This document shows, piece by piece, positions 39,563 through 51,940 of a stretch of DNA of 52,762 bases. Both the position numbers and the translations under genes were made by a program. The stretch is taken from positions 1 to 52,762 of the forward strand of contig MZZL01000373.1 in NCBI GenBank assembly GCA_002749535.1, given 5' to 3'. Numbering within the stretch: position 1 is the stretch's first letter; every line of letters begins with the position of its first letter. The stretch comes from Apophysomyces variabilis. Taxonomy: Eukaryota > Mucoromycota > Mucoromycetes > Mucorales > Mucoraceae. Below the pieces are notes generated by a model. That model was not told the origin of the DNA, did not search any database, and was given only the letters and a program-made list of their open reading frames with translations.

Positions 39563-40482
39563 ATGAAATCCACGCTATTCTTCACTGCTACGTTCATAGC
39601 TTTAACCCTTGCTCAGTCTCCGTTGCAAAGCTACCATAAAGTATCAGGAGGCGGAAAAAGACCGGTTCTGCTAGATCTCTTCGTGATGAGTAAATGCCCC
39701 GACAAAGTTGCGTGCGAGTCGGTCATTGCTGACGTTTGTATGTCTTGACCTCTTCTTGCTTGGTTCACTGAACAAAACCGTAGTGAAAGAAGTAAATGTG
39801 CCAGTCAAGCTCGATGTCAATTACATTGCAACACCGAATCGTTCCGAACCTCTTCAATTCAGCTGGTAATCCCTATTATTTCAAGATTTCAAACTTCCCG
39901 TTTATTAACGCTCCCCCAATAGCATGCACGGGCCTACTGAGTGTTTAGGCAATATTCAGGAGTTATGTTTCAAGCACGCGTACCACAAACGTGAAAATTG
40001 GTTTGATTTCGACCTTTGTTTAAACCAAGATTATCGACAGATTGGCATCGATAAAGACCTCCCAAGAGACTGCGGTAACTCATTCAAACCAGACAACATT
40101 AAACTGAATCGAATTCTTATATATGCTAGCTCTTCAGCAGGGAAAAAGATACCAACCAGTAGATAAATGTGTCCACAGCAAACTGGGCATTAAACTCCTT
40201 GCAGAATCAGTTGAACGAACCAGAAAATTTAATGCGACGTAAGGCTATTAACAATCGCTAGATGTATGCTCATTGTGCTATGACGTTGACAGTGTTAGCT
40301 GTACTATCTTTGTCAATGACAAGTTGCGCTGCATTCACGACGGAACTTGGAAGGTTTGTGGAAAGTTTAAAACTTGGTCCTGATACTCACCATCCAAACT
40401 TTCTCAGCAATGTGATGGAGGATCGAGTGTCCATGACTTTGTGAAAACTATAGAAGATGCATACCATGAAGAAAGGGCTTAG
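39563..40482 (+). CDS. GILT-like lysosomal/secreted thiol reductase
   Basis: About six exons. The signal peptide is MKSTLFFTATFIALTLAQS. Then comes LLDLFVMSKCPDKVACESV with the thioredoxin-like active cysteines (C-P-D-x3-C rather than CxxC). VKLDVNYIATPNRSEPLQF leads into the GILT signature CMHGPTECLGNIQELC, assembled across an intron. After WFDFDLCLNQDYRQIG the 3' exons read KCVHSKLGIKLLAES, CTIFVNDKLRCIHDGTW (the GILT substrate strand), then QCDGGSSVHDFVKTI and stop at 40482. GILT proteins reduce protein disulfides at acidic pH in lysosome-like compartments. Fungal forms are poorly studied. Exon joins in the 3' part were chosen by homology and could shift by a few bases. Confidence 0.82.
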
Positions 40483-40589
40483 ATGTTAAAAAGCTAGGCA
40501 TAAACATTTAGTGTGTCAGCGGATCTTGTTTAACTTGGCTATATTGGGGATATGAATTGTGTCGCTATTAAGTATATGCCATGTTGAAC

Positions 40590-43500
40590 TCATTGTGATG
40601 TACTGTGTTCTTCTATTTGTTGGGCCAGATGCTGATATGTTGCTGCCATTAATGCATCCTCTTTAACGCCAATACCTTGAGCGTAACATCTCGATATTTC
40701 CTTTAGTGGCGCATAAAGACCAGATTCAGCGGTGGTCATTAGCAGGTCAAATCCTAAGGTTGGATTATGCTCCTGATGACCCCAGCCATTGATATGATAT
40801 ATGCCTAGCATATACCTAGCATAAGGCTGAGAAGCGGTAACAGACTGGAAGGATGTGTATGCTTGCTCTCTAAGGTCCTCTGCTTTCGAGAAGTCCTTCT
40901 CAGCGTCCGCTAAGGCGTGCTTCAGCCTTGCGATCGCCAGTTTGGCAGTTACACTGTCCTGTACGCTATTGACATGTTCGTACCATTGCAAAGCAGCCTC
41001 ATTATCTACGCCAAACTCTTCACAATAACCGTTCTCCAAATATTCACCTGCCTTGAAAGCAGCTTTTGGATCGCCGAATATCCCACCGGTAGAATAATGC
41101 ATGAAGGCCGAATTGTAGTCTTGCGGAACTATTAAATCCTCGTTGTTGTACGATGAAAATCCGGTATGATAGATATCGCCAAGCTCACGACAAGCCTCCA
41201 ATGCTGAGGAACGAACTGCCTCATGGAAGAGATCATAAGCTTTTCGATAGTTTCCTATGCTCCACAATAACTTCGCAAGCAAATAAAAAGCCGTAGGATA
41301 AGACTGCTTCGCAGCCTTGTTGAGATATCCCAAAGCCTTCTGCTTGTCAATGGATAGCCCATACAATCCGTACATATAATAGTAGCCCATATCACACTGA
41401 CAGTCTGCAGAATTTTCTTCATCAGCGCCCCGTCTAGTCGATTCCACAATAGATTGATTTGCCGCATTATCATCATTAAAGGCTTGTGCGAAGGTCGTAT
41501 CTCTCTGTTCATTGATCGGTGCCGTCTGCCAGCCATCGGTAATTTGGCTCCAGTCGCTCGCACGTCTTAATGCAAAAGCACCTCTACGATCAGCGGACGC
41601 ACATAGGTAAAGTTTTTGGCCGTCAACAGTTCTTTGGCTCTCGAAAGCAATAACATCCCCCCTTTGCACATAGGTAATGCCGACTAATTGCTTCACTCCA
41701 CTGTCTGGAGATAGATGGGCATCGATAGACTGCGATTGGTATTTCCCGTCTGATTCCTTTGACATGAACAGCTCATATATTTCTGCACATGTCCGAAGTT
41801 GATAGTCCGTACATAATCTTTTATTCTCGTTGCTCTCCGCACAGGGGACAATTTTCCTAATGAGATAAGTCATAATGCTATATATATGCTTTTTGTTGAA
41901 ACATACCATTGAATGTCAACTATAGCATCTTGCTGCAGACCCTCATCTTCAACTGCTGGCAGATAGGTTCCATCTGTTAACATTAGATTACTTGCCCCGA
42001 TGTAATGTGTTCTGCTTTCTGTATTTGGGCCTTCTTGACTATGTCTTATATACTGCAAGCGGACTATGTCACCGTATCTTATATATCGAGGATGAACTTC
42101 TCCCGCATCCTCCAGAGGTTGGTTTCGACAAAACTTAATTACAACCGAAAGAGCATCTTCTGTTTCATCCGAAGCGTCTGAGCTACTATCATCCGTTTCT
42201 TCTGCTTCCTTGTCCTCAGATAGGGTTAAGCTGTGGTTATGCTCTGCTCTTTCTGGATCGGGGAAGTTACGGAACACCCACTGTCTTTCATCGTTTTGCA
42301 TCAGAAGAATACTCCATGAGCAAGGTCGATCAATCCGTGTTTTCTTTGATGCTTCATTAAGCGACTTGCTCCCTTCAGCATTGTAAGAGCAGGATATACA
42401 GATCATCTTCTTCAATCAGCTGATGTTACGCCGTATGTCCCACTTACTTTGTCTGTATAATCTTCCTCTACAATGGGAAAGCCGAAGCTGGCACATACAT
42501 CACGACAATAGTCCGTCGCACGGTCTCTGCCCTCGAAATGCTTCGCTAGCAATAGTGGAAATAATTCCTCTGTCTATGCTACTTCTCAGTTTCATATTGC
42601 CAACGTCTGCTGTCACTTACAGTAACGTGAACATTGGATAAGAAGCTATCTCCTTGATGCTCCATCAAACTTTTGCAATCTGTGATTGTTACTGGATAGT
42701 TGTAGATAAGGTTCTGATCATTAACAACGACCTGTTCATAGATATCCTGCACTTTTTGACGGGTATCTACATCCAATAATTCATACAGTGGCTTCAAAGA
42801 CCTGCGCTGTATGACGACTGGATTGCTTTCCAATGTTTCGACCCAGTTTTCGACGCCCTGCCAAAGTAGCCGCTGGGAATCCCCCCCTACACAAAATTTC
42901 TCTTTCCTTATCTTTCTCTGTCAATGTTTTGCAAGGACATACCAATGGCTTGCCAATGATTGGACTTGTCAACGATCTTTTGGATGGCAGCTTTTTCTTT
43001 AATATTTAATGCACTATTCACCTCTGTCAACGTTTGGCTCCATTTTGCGATGGCATTTGCATCTCCGGATTTTACTGGCTCCGTAACTTCATGTGGTATA
43101 TCCTCCTCTTCTTCTTCTTTGTTCCCAGTCTTAATGGTGCTGTCCCAAATTGATTGCTCTTTGCTATCGTCTGATTCAATTTCACAGATGACTCTTCCAC
43201 CTACGGAAAAAGATGTTTACATATATACTTAATATAGGTATCTTACCCAATCGTGTAATAGAAGGATAATAGTATCCAAATCGTTGAAACACATCTTGCA
43301 ATGCAAAGTATTTTTCATTCTCACTTCTCCCAACATTTAAAGCCTGTTGAACCGCTAAGGAAAACTGAGCAGAAGGTTGGATAAATTCGTGATGAAGATG
43401 TAACTGTACGTCCTTTTCAGTAACTCTTGCAAGGATATATAGTAAACTAACCTCCTTGAGCGTTATATAGGCCAGATGATACGGAGTTTTTCTGTCCGAA

Positions 43501-45747
43501 TGAAGCTTGACGTCGTACAGCGCCTTTTCTTTCATAGCAGCTTCTGCTCCTAGAAGAAAACCGTAACTTCCAGGTAGATCCTCAACATCTTCGATATCAA
43601 GGGACGCGTACGTAGATGCTCTCCCCTGACCAGGGAGCGACAGTCTCAGACGTTCTATCTGCAGTTGCTGGCTGTAGACCTTGAGCATGAGTTGCTTGGC
43701 GAAAGAATCGATTACAGTATACTGTATTGCCTGTTCTTCAGCTTCCTGTCCATCAATGTGTATACCCCTTGGCAACTTTATGAACTCGTCAAGTTTGTCT
43801 TGATGCTTATTGTATATATCTAAAACCTCCGAGCGAAGTTTCTGACCTAAGAGCTCATATATTGGCTTCATCGATTTAAATAGGACGCGCTCTTGATTTG
43901 TTGCAACAGAGTCAATCCAATCTTGACATCCTATTACTTCGCAACTGCCCCCTGGATAGAAGGCATAATGATTAGCCATGAACCGCATGTGCGCCTAGCT
44001 AATGGATCAATACCCAATGTCTCGACGTATTTGCCTTGTTTAATCGCTCGATCCACAGTTTCTACGTGTTCCTGGATGGAATTAGCGGCAGGTGAATTAC
44101 TTGAGTCCAATCCACAGATAACGCGACCGCCTATGATAACTGGCTTAGGGAGCAGGTAGAAATCATCAGAACCCGATTTACCTAACGAAATGACAGATGG
44201 ATAGTAATATCCGAAACGCCCAAAGACTTGCTGCAGCGCCTTGTACTTCTCTTTACTGGTGCCTTGCTTTATAGCCTTGCAAACAGCGTCATGGAAAGGT
44301 CTTGTTATAGTTATTGCATTTTGTTCAAGAATAAGCTGCAAAGTTAGAATTAGTTACCAAAGATATTCACAATTTATTCCCACATACCTCTCGATGAATC
44401 GCGTACAAAACGAAAAAGTCTGTTCCACGAGTTGCCGGTTGTAGTTCGCCCCCATTCTGCTCTACATAGTTAGATATTGCACCTCTCATGAAACCGTTGC
44501 CTTCTACGGTGCTTTCTGGGTAAGGTGAATGAAGGAGCGCCTGTGTACTGACGTTGGTGCCTAACAACGTTCGCCGTACCATGCCTGTAATAATAGGTTT
44601 TCCTTTAGCAGACACCATTGTCATTAGTTTTGTAATATCATGTTCGTTGATTAGCGCGACTGCATCCTCTTCTGACATAGATCCATCAAAGTGTACTCCT
44701 TTAAAAATGCCAATCTGTTTATGCCCTTTAGAAACATTGACAAGTGCCCTCGTAGACACAGGACAGCTTAAGGACTTTATGGTTTCGCTGAATTTAGTTT
44801 CAGCATAAGCCAATTCGTATATTCGCTTAACTTCTTCCTTGGTATTGTGCTCAAGGAGATCATATGTTGGTTTCATAGCAAGCGACATTATGTGATTCTG
44901 GTGGTTGCTGGTACTCTCTAACCAGCACTCGATATCGTTTGTTTCGTTAAGAAGGCTCAAATCTCCACCTACAAGCTAGCGTTATTTCCTGAACATTCTT
45001 CCATCCAACACGTTTCATTGTACCCAATGCTGACCAAGGGAGTTTTCTTTGAATTACTGTTTTAATCTTTGACCGTGGGGATCTCATCTGGTCCGCTAAT
45101 TTATCATCTTCGTATACGAACTTTCCACCAGTCTGGATCCAGTACGGATAATAATAACCAAAATCTTTGAAAACGCATTGCAACTCAACAAACTTGCTGC
45201 TGTAAATTGGCATCTCCAATGCCTGGTGAACAGCTTGCTCAAACGATTTGGTAGCGCGAAGACTCGTGGGTGGAAAAATAATCTATAAGTCGTGTCCATG
45301 CAATGACATTCTATAAGACTGGACTTACGTATCGGCGGGGTACATAAATCTCCCGAACATCCTTTTTGCTTCCAGACCTGCTGTTTAACGTTTGCGCAGC
45401 CTCCGTGGCAGCGGCTTTAAACCCAGGTGTCCCTGAATCTGGTAGTTTGCGAGGTATATATCCCCTGTCACCGCTCCATTTTCCCGCAAAAGTTTCTCCT
45501 GAATCATTGCCCAGCTGAAAGAGTTTGATATTCTCCTCAGGATATATAAAGACACTTTCGGCAAAGGCTACTTCAACTGCTTGCTTCTTAGCCTTTGTTC
45601 CATCAATTTGAGTGCTGTGAAGCCATTCAGTAGGAATCTCAGCAGCTAGCTTTGTGGTCCAACGCATCAGTTTCTGTTATATAGTACTGCGTTATCTATA
45701 TAATTTGCGCTTACTTTGAAAAGAGACTGGCCTAATGCTTGTGACAT
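40590..45747 (-). CDS. Large multidomain protein: MACPF-family-like repeat modules, FAR1-like zinc finger, MIR-like region, Sel1 repeats
   Basis: Twelve exons (45715-45747, 45329-45673, 45024-45282, 44388-44968, 44182-44335, 44014-44130, 43247-43951, 42943-43200, 42621-42886, 42448-42540, 41907-42406, 40590-41856) join at GT-AG sites in one open frame of 1,525 codons. Residues about 130-906 hold three tandem modules. Each has a block F(G)YYYP then a glycine pair (about 167, 447 and 720). About 40-90 residues later comes [ALTI]-[LI]-G-G, an [I/V]xxW[I/L/V] segment and a KPxYxLL motif. This layout recalls large MACPF-annotated families of Glomeromycotina. Residues about 907-1000 resemble a FAR1-type DNA-binding finger (RDRATDYCRDVCASFGF, CISC, AEHNHSL). 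About 1045-1200 is MIR-like (YIRYGDIVRLQYI). About 1254-1510 holds Sel1 repeats (DMGYYYMYG, AFYLLAKLL, ARYMLGIYHINGWG). There is no signal peptide or membrane helix. The function is unknown. The split into one gene rather than two rests on the frame-preserving joins. Confidence 0.7.
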
Positions 45748-46834
45748 TTTATTTCATAAAGAGAAGGATTTTAGATCTTTGCAAGTTTAAATAACTGAGG
45801 TTTGTGGAACTGAATTAGGTTGGTCCTCCGCAAATTGTTTGAGTGGCTACGTGAGCGCACGCTTGCTCACTTTCCCGACATGACCTTTGCTAATCCGGTT
45901 CACACATCGAACAATATTATGGAACAAAGCAGTAGTTGCGAATAAACTATTACCTAAACGTTTCCTTCGTTGAAGATCGTTTGAGCAACGCGAAACGTCA
46001 TGAGGTTACACTGAAACTATCTGTAATCAATTGTGGCTCACACAGACCTTATAAGAATACATGAGCGATGTTGGCTAGATGATTGCGTGAGTATGAGATA
46101 CTTTATGTACTGGACTTTATATATGTAAACTTTCTGTTCAAGTCCGGACAAGAAATGTCATGATATCTTGGTAAATATGAGAATCCTTAAGCACTTATTA
46201 TACCAAGATGTAAGTTTCAGGCCCGGTCGTACGGCCAGTAGTTGATATCCTGTATGCTTCAAATATTGTACGTATATCTCTTGGGGACCATAGATGACAT
46301 GGCCCTTTTGAACAAACGGAAGCTAGAGTTATGGATCATAGGAAACGGTCCAGAAGCCAGCATTCAGTGACTGTTATTTGCAATACAAAGCTGGTTTTAC
46401 GTGAATCTAACGATTTATGCTACCAACAAGCATAGTAACCGTTTGTCTTCTACTATAAACTTTTTTGCAAGCGATTTCGCTAAAGACGTACAAATACGAT
46501 CCAATAATTATTGGTTCGTTGCTAAAAACCTCAAACTACCGCCTTTGTTGGTCAACCTTGAGTCGTAAACAGTTGCTTCGGGTTTTAGTAAGGTATGTAA
46601 AAGACGGCGATAACTAATGAATGATATTTGTACGGGTCCGTTGCAAAATTTATCACAGATTAAGCAGCAAACCTTCCTTTACTATAGCTGCACAACGAAC
46701 CGGTACCTATTCATCAATAGTCTGCCGACAGAACACGCGAAATAGACTCAAAACATCCTTAATCAAGTCTAGTATATTATTCTTATCAGTGACATTTATG
46801 TGTACATGCTGTGGTTATGATTACGGTTATGCTT
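45748..46834. other. Intergenic region
   Basis: This is upstream of the large multidomain gene and downstream of PBDC1. The short plus frame at 46621-46860 runs antisense into the PBDC1 end and is not supported. Nothing else is seen. Confidence 0.5.
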
Positions 46835-47574
46835 CTATTGTCCGCGAACAGCGGCATTAAGGCCCTTTCTGTTTCTTGCGATTTCAACAGCGTAGAACTG
46901 ATAAGAATATAAGTACGTAATGGTAAGCAAGTTAGTGTTCGATCTTACCTGCATACGAACGCCTGTCATCGGTCGTTTAGTACAGAAAGATTCAACAGTA
47001 ATCAACTTACCAAACATCGTGTTTTGCTCCGTATAATCATCTCTAGCATCGATACGGATCAGGGAACCGAAGTTGAATTCATTCACACGCTTTTCGTATT
47101 TGTTGATCCATGTACGCCACTTCTCTTTAGCTTCAGGAGATTTGAAATGTTTTTCATCTAAATGCAATACATCGATTTCCGGGAAGTTTTCCTCAAAATC
47201 CTTCAAGATTTCATCATCTATGCTAAAGGATGGAAATTGAGCGTAAGCCTTACAAGGTTTGCAAAGGGGAAAAGTATTTTACTTCGTTAGACGAAGCTTG
47301 CTCGCATCAAACGAAGAAATCAACTTGAAGTAGGTCTCTGCATGGTGCATGGCCTGTAAGATAGAGTAAGTTTAAGTGATACCTAAGGAGAAGGTAAATT
47401 ATGCGTCGTGCTTCCCATAAACGATCAAACTTTACCATTTTGCCAACTATCTTGCCTTAACAGCCCACTGCTTTTCTGCATACTTTCTGATCAATAACAT
47501 GCAATGGGGCTAATTCTGTCCGTCATACCGATATCTTCAAGTTGCTCGAGTTCGTCTGCTGATGGAAGCGGCAT
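46835..47574 (-). CDS. PBDC1-family protein (YPL225W homologue)
   Basis: Several small exons, starting at 47574, assemble into a protein colinear with yeast YPL225W and human PBDC1: MPLPSADELEQLEDI, EKQWAVKAMHHAETYFKLIS, ASKLRLTK, EEKWRTWINKYEKRV-like helix, FNFGSLIRIDARDDYTEQN, then GVRMQFYAVEIARNRKGLN and stop. The family is a cytosolic chaperone-like factor linked to eEF1A biogenesis. 'Polysaccharide biosynthesis' is a misleading legacy name. Two splice oddities are needed for the conserved spacing. One is a GC-AG intron after AVK (AAG|GCAAG). The other is a 14-nt exon (46949-46962) encoding GVRMQ. Confidence 0.87.
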
Positions 47575-48234
47575 GATCTTCGTGAAAAAGGGAAAGAGAC
47601 GGGCAATCTCGAAAGGGATTAGCACAACAAAGTCACGAAGTTCGATTATTGGCCGTCACTTAGGAGGGTCCAAGTCCCCGCAAAGTACTGATCTCGGCCA
47701 GAGCAAATGATTCTTGAAAAAGCAGCACACTTGAAAGCAGCACCGTGTATTGCAAATCTGGCAAGTTTAGAAAAACAGACACGTCTTGCTATAGGTAATC
47801 ATTGTAAGAGTATAATAAATTTGCAAAAAAAGTTGCATAAGCGTGCTGCATAGACAGGATTCTGAACGAAGTTGTTCTCAAACTCGGTCAATGCAAAGGA
47901 AGAAAGGACTGCTTCAGGTACCCACATGGTAACATCTGTATTATGTAATACTTCCTACTTTTGGGCACCCGATATACTACGATATTTGGGCTAAATACAT
48001 TGAATCTATGCTTAAGATTCCTAAATGGATGCTTTGATGGCATTTTGTTTGAAGGGTTTGCGATACGCGGGACACTTTTATGATATGAGAAAAAGGGATA
48101 TTATACGGTATTATAGGATTTAAGCACGGACAGTTACAATAAGATTGACAGAAACCGTATCTATCGTCTGGACGAAGAACGTCACGGTTAAACAATCTGC
48201 CTCCTGATACTGATACTCTCTCCTCGTTTTTCCC
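47575..48234. other. Divergent promoter region
   Basis: This is shared upstream DNA of PBDC1 (minus) and VPS41 (plus). No coding signal is supported. Confidence 0.55.
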
Positions 48235-51200
48235 TTGGCGACCAATATAACCCAGCTACTTTCCATGTCACATTCAAAAGAGACAGCAAGACTTTCTGAC
48301 GACCCTTCTGTCTCGGGCCAGACCAACGGCGCCGATGCTGTATCTGATACTCGGGGTAGTGAAATGGAATATGCACATGACACTGATTCGCACATGGAAA
48401 CGCACGAGAACGAAGACGAGCACGAAGAAGACGACGATGGAGACGATTATGAGTACAGCAATATAGGCAGTGAGGAAGAGGAAGAAGACGATGAAGACGA
48501 CGATCTAGAAGAGGAACCCAAACTACGATACCGTCGCGTAGGTGCTGGCGTCCGAGACCTATTAAGTACAGATACGGCGTCAACACTACGAGTCTCTGGA
48601 AAATTTGTGGTACGATTAAGATAGCTTGCAGAAATGATGCACTTACATTTGCTCTGTGTCCAAAGGCACTTGGCACTCACTGGGGTGCTGTCCATATTAT
48701 GGATTTTGAAGGCAATGTGATTAGAAGCTTCCGGCATCACGCGGCCACTGTAAACGATATATCCATCGATAGTGCAGATGAGTTTGTAGCAAGTGCTTCA
48801 GACGACGGTACATTGATCTGGTCTTTTCCCTTTTTCTCGGTCAACTCAACTGATTCATAGGAAAGGTTTTCATTTACGCATTATATACATCGGAAGTGCA
48901 ACATTTTAATTTCAGACGACCAGTTAAAGCAGTAGCACTGGATCCCGGTTATGCTCGGAAATCGACGCGCCAATTTGTTTCTGGTGGTATGGCGGAACAA
49001 CTAATTATGAGCGAGAAAGGATGGCTGGGGCAGAAAGACATTGTCCTTCACGCAAACGAGGGCCCTATTTATTCCATCCAGTGGCGAGGCAATTTTATTG
49101 CATGGGCTAACGATTCCGGTGTCAAGATGTACGATACTACGACCAATCTTCGTATCACTTATATCGACAGACCTTCCGGAAGCCCACGAGCAGATCTATA
49201 TAAGTGTCGTATGTGCTGGAAGAATGATACAACATTGCTCATCGGGTGGGCAGATACCGTTAAGATCGCAGTCGTAAAGGTACCTATTCTATTCTTTGCT
49301 CTCCCGTTTTATTAACAAGGTAAATAAGGAAAAACCAAAACAAGCCCACAGTCAGGGACAACCAGCGCACTTTGTTGAGATCATTTCTATGGTTCAGACC
49401 GATTATATTATATGTGGCATTGCCCCATTCAACGATACCCTGATACTACTTGCCTATATCACCGAAGATGACTTCACCTCTGCAGATGCTGATAACCAAA
49501 ATCCAGAATCACAAAAAAAACGGCTTGCCGCCAAACCAGAGCTTCATATCATTAACGGCGACAATGAAGAGATATCAGCAGATGTTCTGGCGCTTCAAGG
49601 ATATGAACATTACCAACCCAACGATTATGTACTTCAATTTCTAATGGAGGAGGATATGTTTTACATTATGGGGCCGAAAGATGTTATTGCTGCACGATCG
49701 AGAGATCAGGATGATCATATTGAATGGCTACTAGACCATGAACGGTATGGTGAGGCTCTTCAGGCAGCACGCGACGCAGAAGCGCATGGTGGTAGCAAAC
49801 GTTTTGATGTACATGATATCGGACAGACCTATTTGGACTGGCTTGTGAAGGAAAAGCAATTTGACGAGGCCGCCAAAGAATGCAGGCATGTTCTAGCGAA
49901 TAACAAGCCTTTATGGGAAGATTGGGTGTTCAAGTTTACAGAAATGGGAGAACTCAAGGTAAATGCTAAAGAACTGTAAAACTGTCTCTTAATGCTCACT
50001 CCGCGTCTTTTAGGCCATTGCTCCCTACATTCCTATGAAAGACCCACAGCTAAGCAGTACAGTCTATGAAATCGTCTTAGCTTGGTTCTTGAAAAGCGAC
50101 CAACAGGCGAGTCTTACTTGGGTGTCGAATATATACTAACTTGTCCTGTCTAGGCACTGCTTAAAACAATCCATCTTTGGCCACGAACGCTTTACAACAT
50201 ATCCAATGTCATTGTAGCTGTGGAAGACTATCTTCCAAAGGACAAAGACAATGAAATTCTCTTAGAATGCCTTGCAGATCTGTAGGTGAAACCTGATTTT
50301 GAAGGATACTAGTTTTCTTAACCAAACTGCATAGATATACATACAACAGTCAGCCAGATAAAGCCATAGAATATAACCTTCGATTACGCCGACCGAATGC
50401 ATTCGAGTTAATACAGGAATATAATATGTTTGATGCTGTCAAGGACAAGGCCTATTTGCTAATGGAATTTGACGAATACCTGATTGCCAAAGAGCAGTCT
50501 AGGAGACATGATAATGCTGAGGACTCAGGACCACCGAAGAAAGCCTCACAAATGCCCGCAGTACAACTCTTAGTCCAAAATACGGACGCAATTCAGGTAT
50601 ATGTCAGGTTACGATGTGTACTGTATTAATTTGCTGGAATTAGCCCAAAAAAGTCGTACGCCAAATCTATTCCAACCGCAAATTCCTTCATATCTACCTC
50701 GATGCGCTTTTTGATCGGGACCATCATCTTGGCTATGAATATCATGATATCCAGGAAAGTGACTATGCTGATAGTTTGGCTTATTTAACACGCAAAGGTC
50801 TTCTTCAGGTCGAATTGTACGCTGAGTATGACTACCCCAAATTACTCGATTTTCTGCGAGCAAGTCACTACATATCTCTCGAAAAGGTTCGGCTCTTGAT
50901 CAATGCTTTAACGGACGCTCATCGCGATGTTTAGGCATATAAGACGTGTGAGCAAAAGGATTTAGTGCCAGAAATGGTTTATATGCTAGGTCGCATGGGA
51001 GACAATAAGAAAGCCCTTATGTTAATCATTGAACGGCTTGGTGACGTTCAACGGGTACTCAAAATACTAGGATAAAGAAACGCATGAACTGAAGTTGGAA
51101 ATTTTGTAGGCTATTGATTTTGCCAAAGAACAAAAGGATAACGAACTTTGGGAGGATTTATTAACATACTCTATGGACAAGCCGGGTATGGTTTTTAGAC

Positions 51201-51940
51201 GGTTTGCAACGATTTATTGACTCACTTACATTCTATCAGGCTTTATTCGCGCTCTTTTAGAAAATGTTGGAACGGATATCGAGCCTCTACGTCTAATCAA
51301 ACGAATTCCTGACCAGCTGGAGATCCCTGGCCTTAAAGACGCTTTGCTAAAAATTCTGCAAGATTACAATCTCCAGGTATCTACATTACATCTAATATGT
51401 GAATATAACGCCATCAATCTTCCTGTGTTACCGTGATAGATGTCGTTACATCAAGGTTGTGAGAAAATATTGGTTAGCGATAGCGTTTTCCTCGCTGATC
51501 GAATGTACAAGATCCAAAAACGGGGTATTAACTGCGATCGTAAGTTAATGTTTCCAGCATTATACATGAATTGTTCATCTTGCTTTACGATAGAGAATAT
51601 GCTTTGCAGTATTTGCGATGAAGAAGTGTTTGAAGATGAAGCTGATGAGGAATTGCCTAACAGCATCATCTTTTTCTGCCGCCATGCTTACCATGAACGA
51701 TGCCTATTAGACAGGAAGGCTCCAGAAATAATGGATACAATCCATCCAGGCACATTAACTACCAAAGTTAATCATGCGGCTTTGCTCAAATCCACACAGA
51801 ATGTAGGTTGTCCGCTTTGTAGGGAGCAGGCAGCTGGCGGAAATGCATTTGTAAATAGAATGAAATCGCAGAAAAGAGTCCAACAACGATCACCACCTTC
51901 AAGAACAGACAGCATACGTAGTATAGGTGTAGTCCACTAG
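48235..51940 (+). CDS. VPS41: Vacuolar protein sorting-associated protein 41 (HOPS subunit)
   Basis: A multi-exon gene of roughly 1,000 codons. Exons 1-3 are 48235-48609, 48666-48807 and from 48861. ATG 48265 is an equally possible start. After a strongly acidic N-terminal extension (EEEEEDDEDDDLEEE) the Vps41 beta-propeller begins: KFVALGTHWGAVHIMDFEG, NDISIDSADEFVASASDDG, VFIYALYTSEVQHF. The clathrin-repeat region reads GEALQAARDAEAHGG, ETRLQALL-type helices, YISLEKAYKTCEQKDLVPE, ENVGTDIEPLRLIKRIP. The end is a RING-like domain, CSICDEEVF, FFCRHAYHERCL and VGCPLCREQ. In-frame stops near 50932 and 51073 fall inside short introns, so the gene is intact. Vps41 tethers late endosomes and AP-3 vesicles to the vacuole with Vps39. 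Confidence 0.95.

Noticed and set aside
46621..46860. 79-codon plus-strand open frame upstream of the large multidomain gene
   Set aside because: It overlaps the PBDC1 stop in antisense and shows no domain.
50880..51080. In-frame stops suggesting a broken VPS41
   Set aside because: They lie in short GT-AG introns. Splicing restores YISLEK-AYKTCEQKD and DVQR-AIDFAKEQ, as in other Vps41 proteins.
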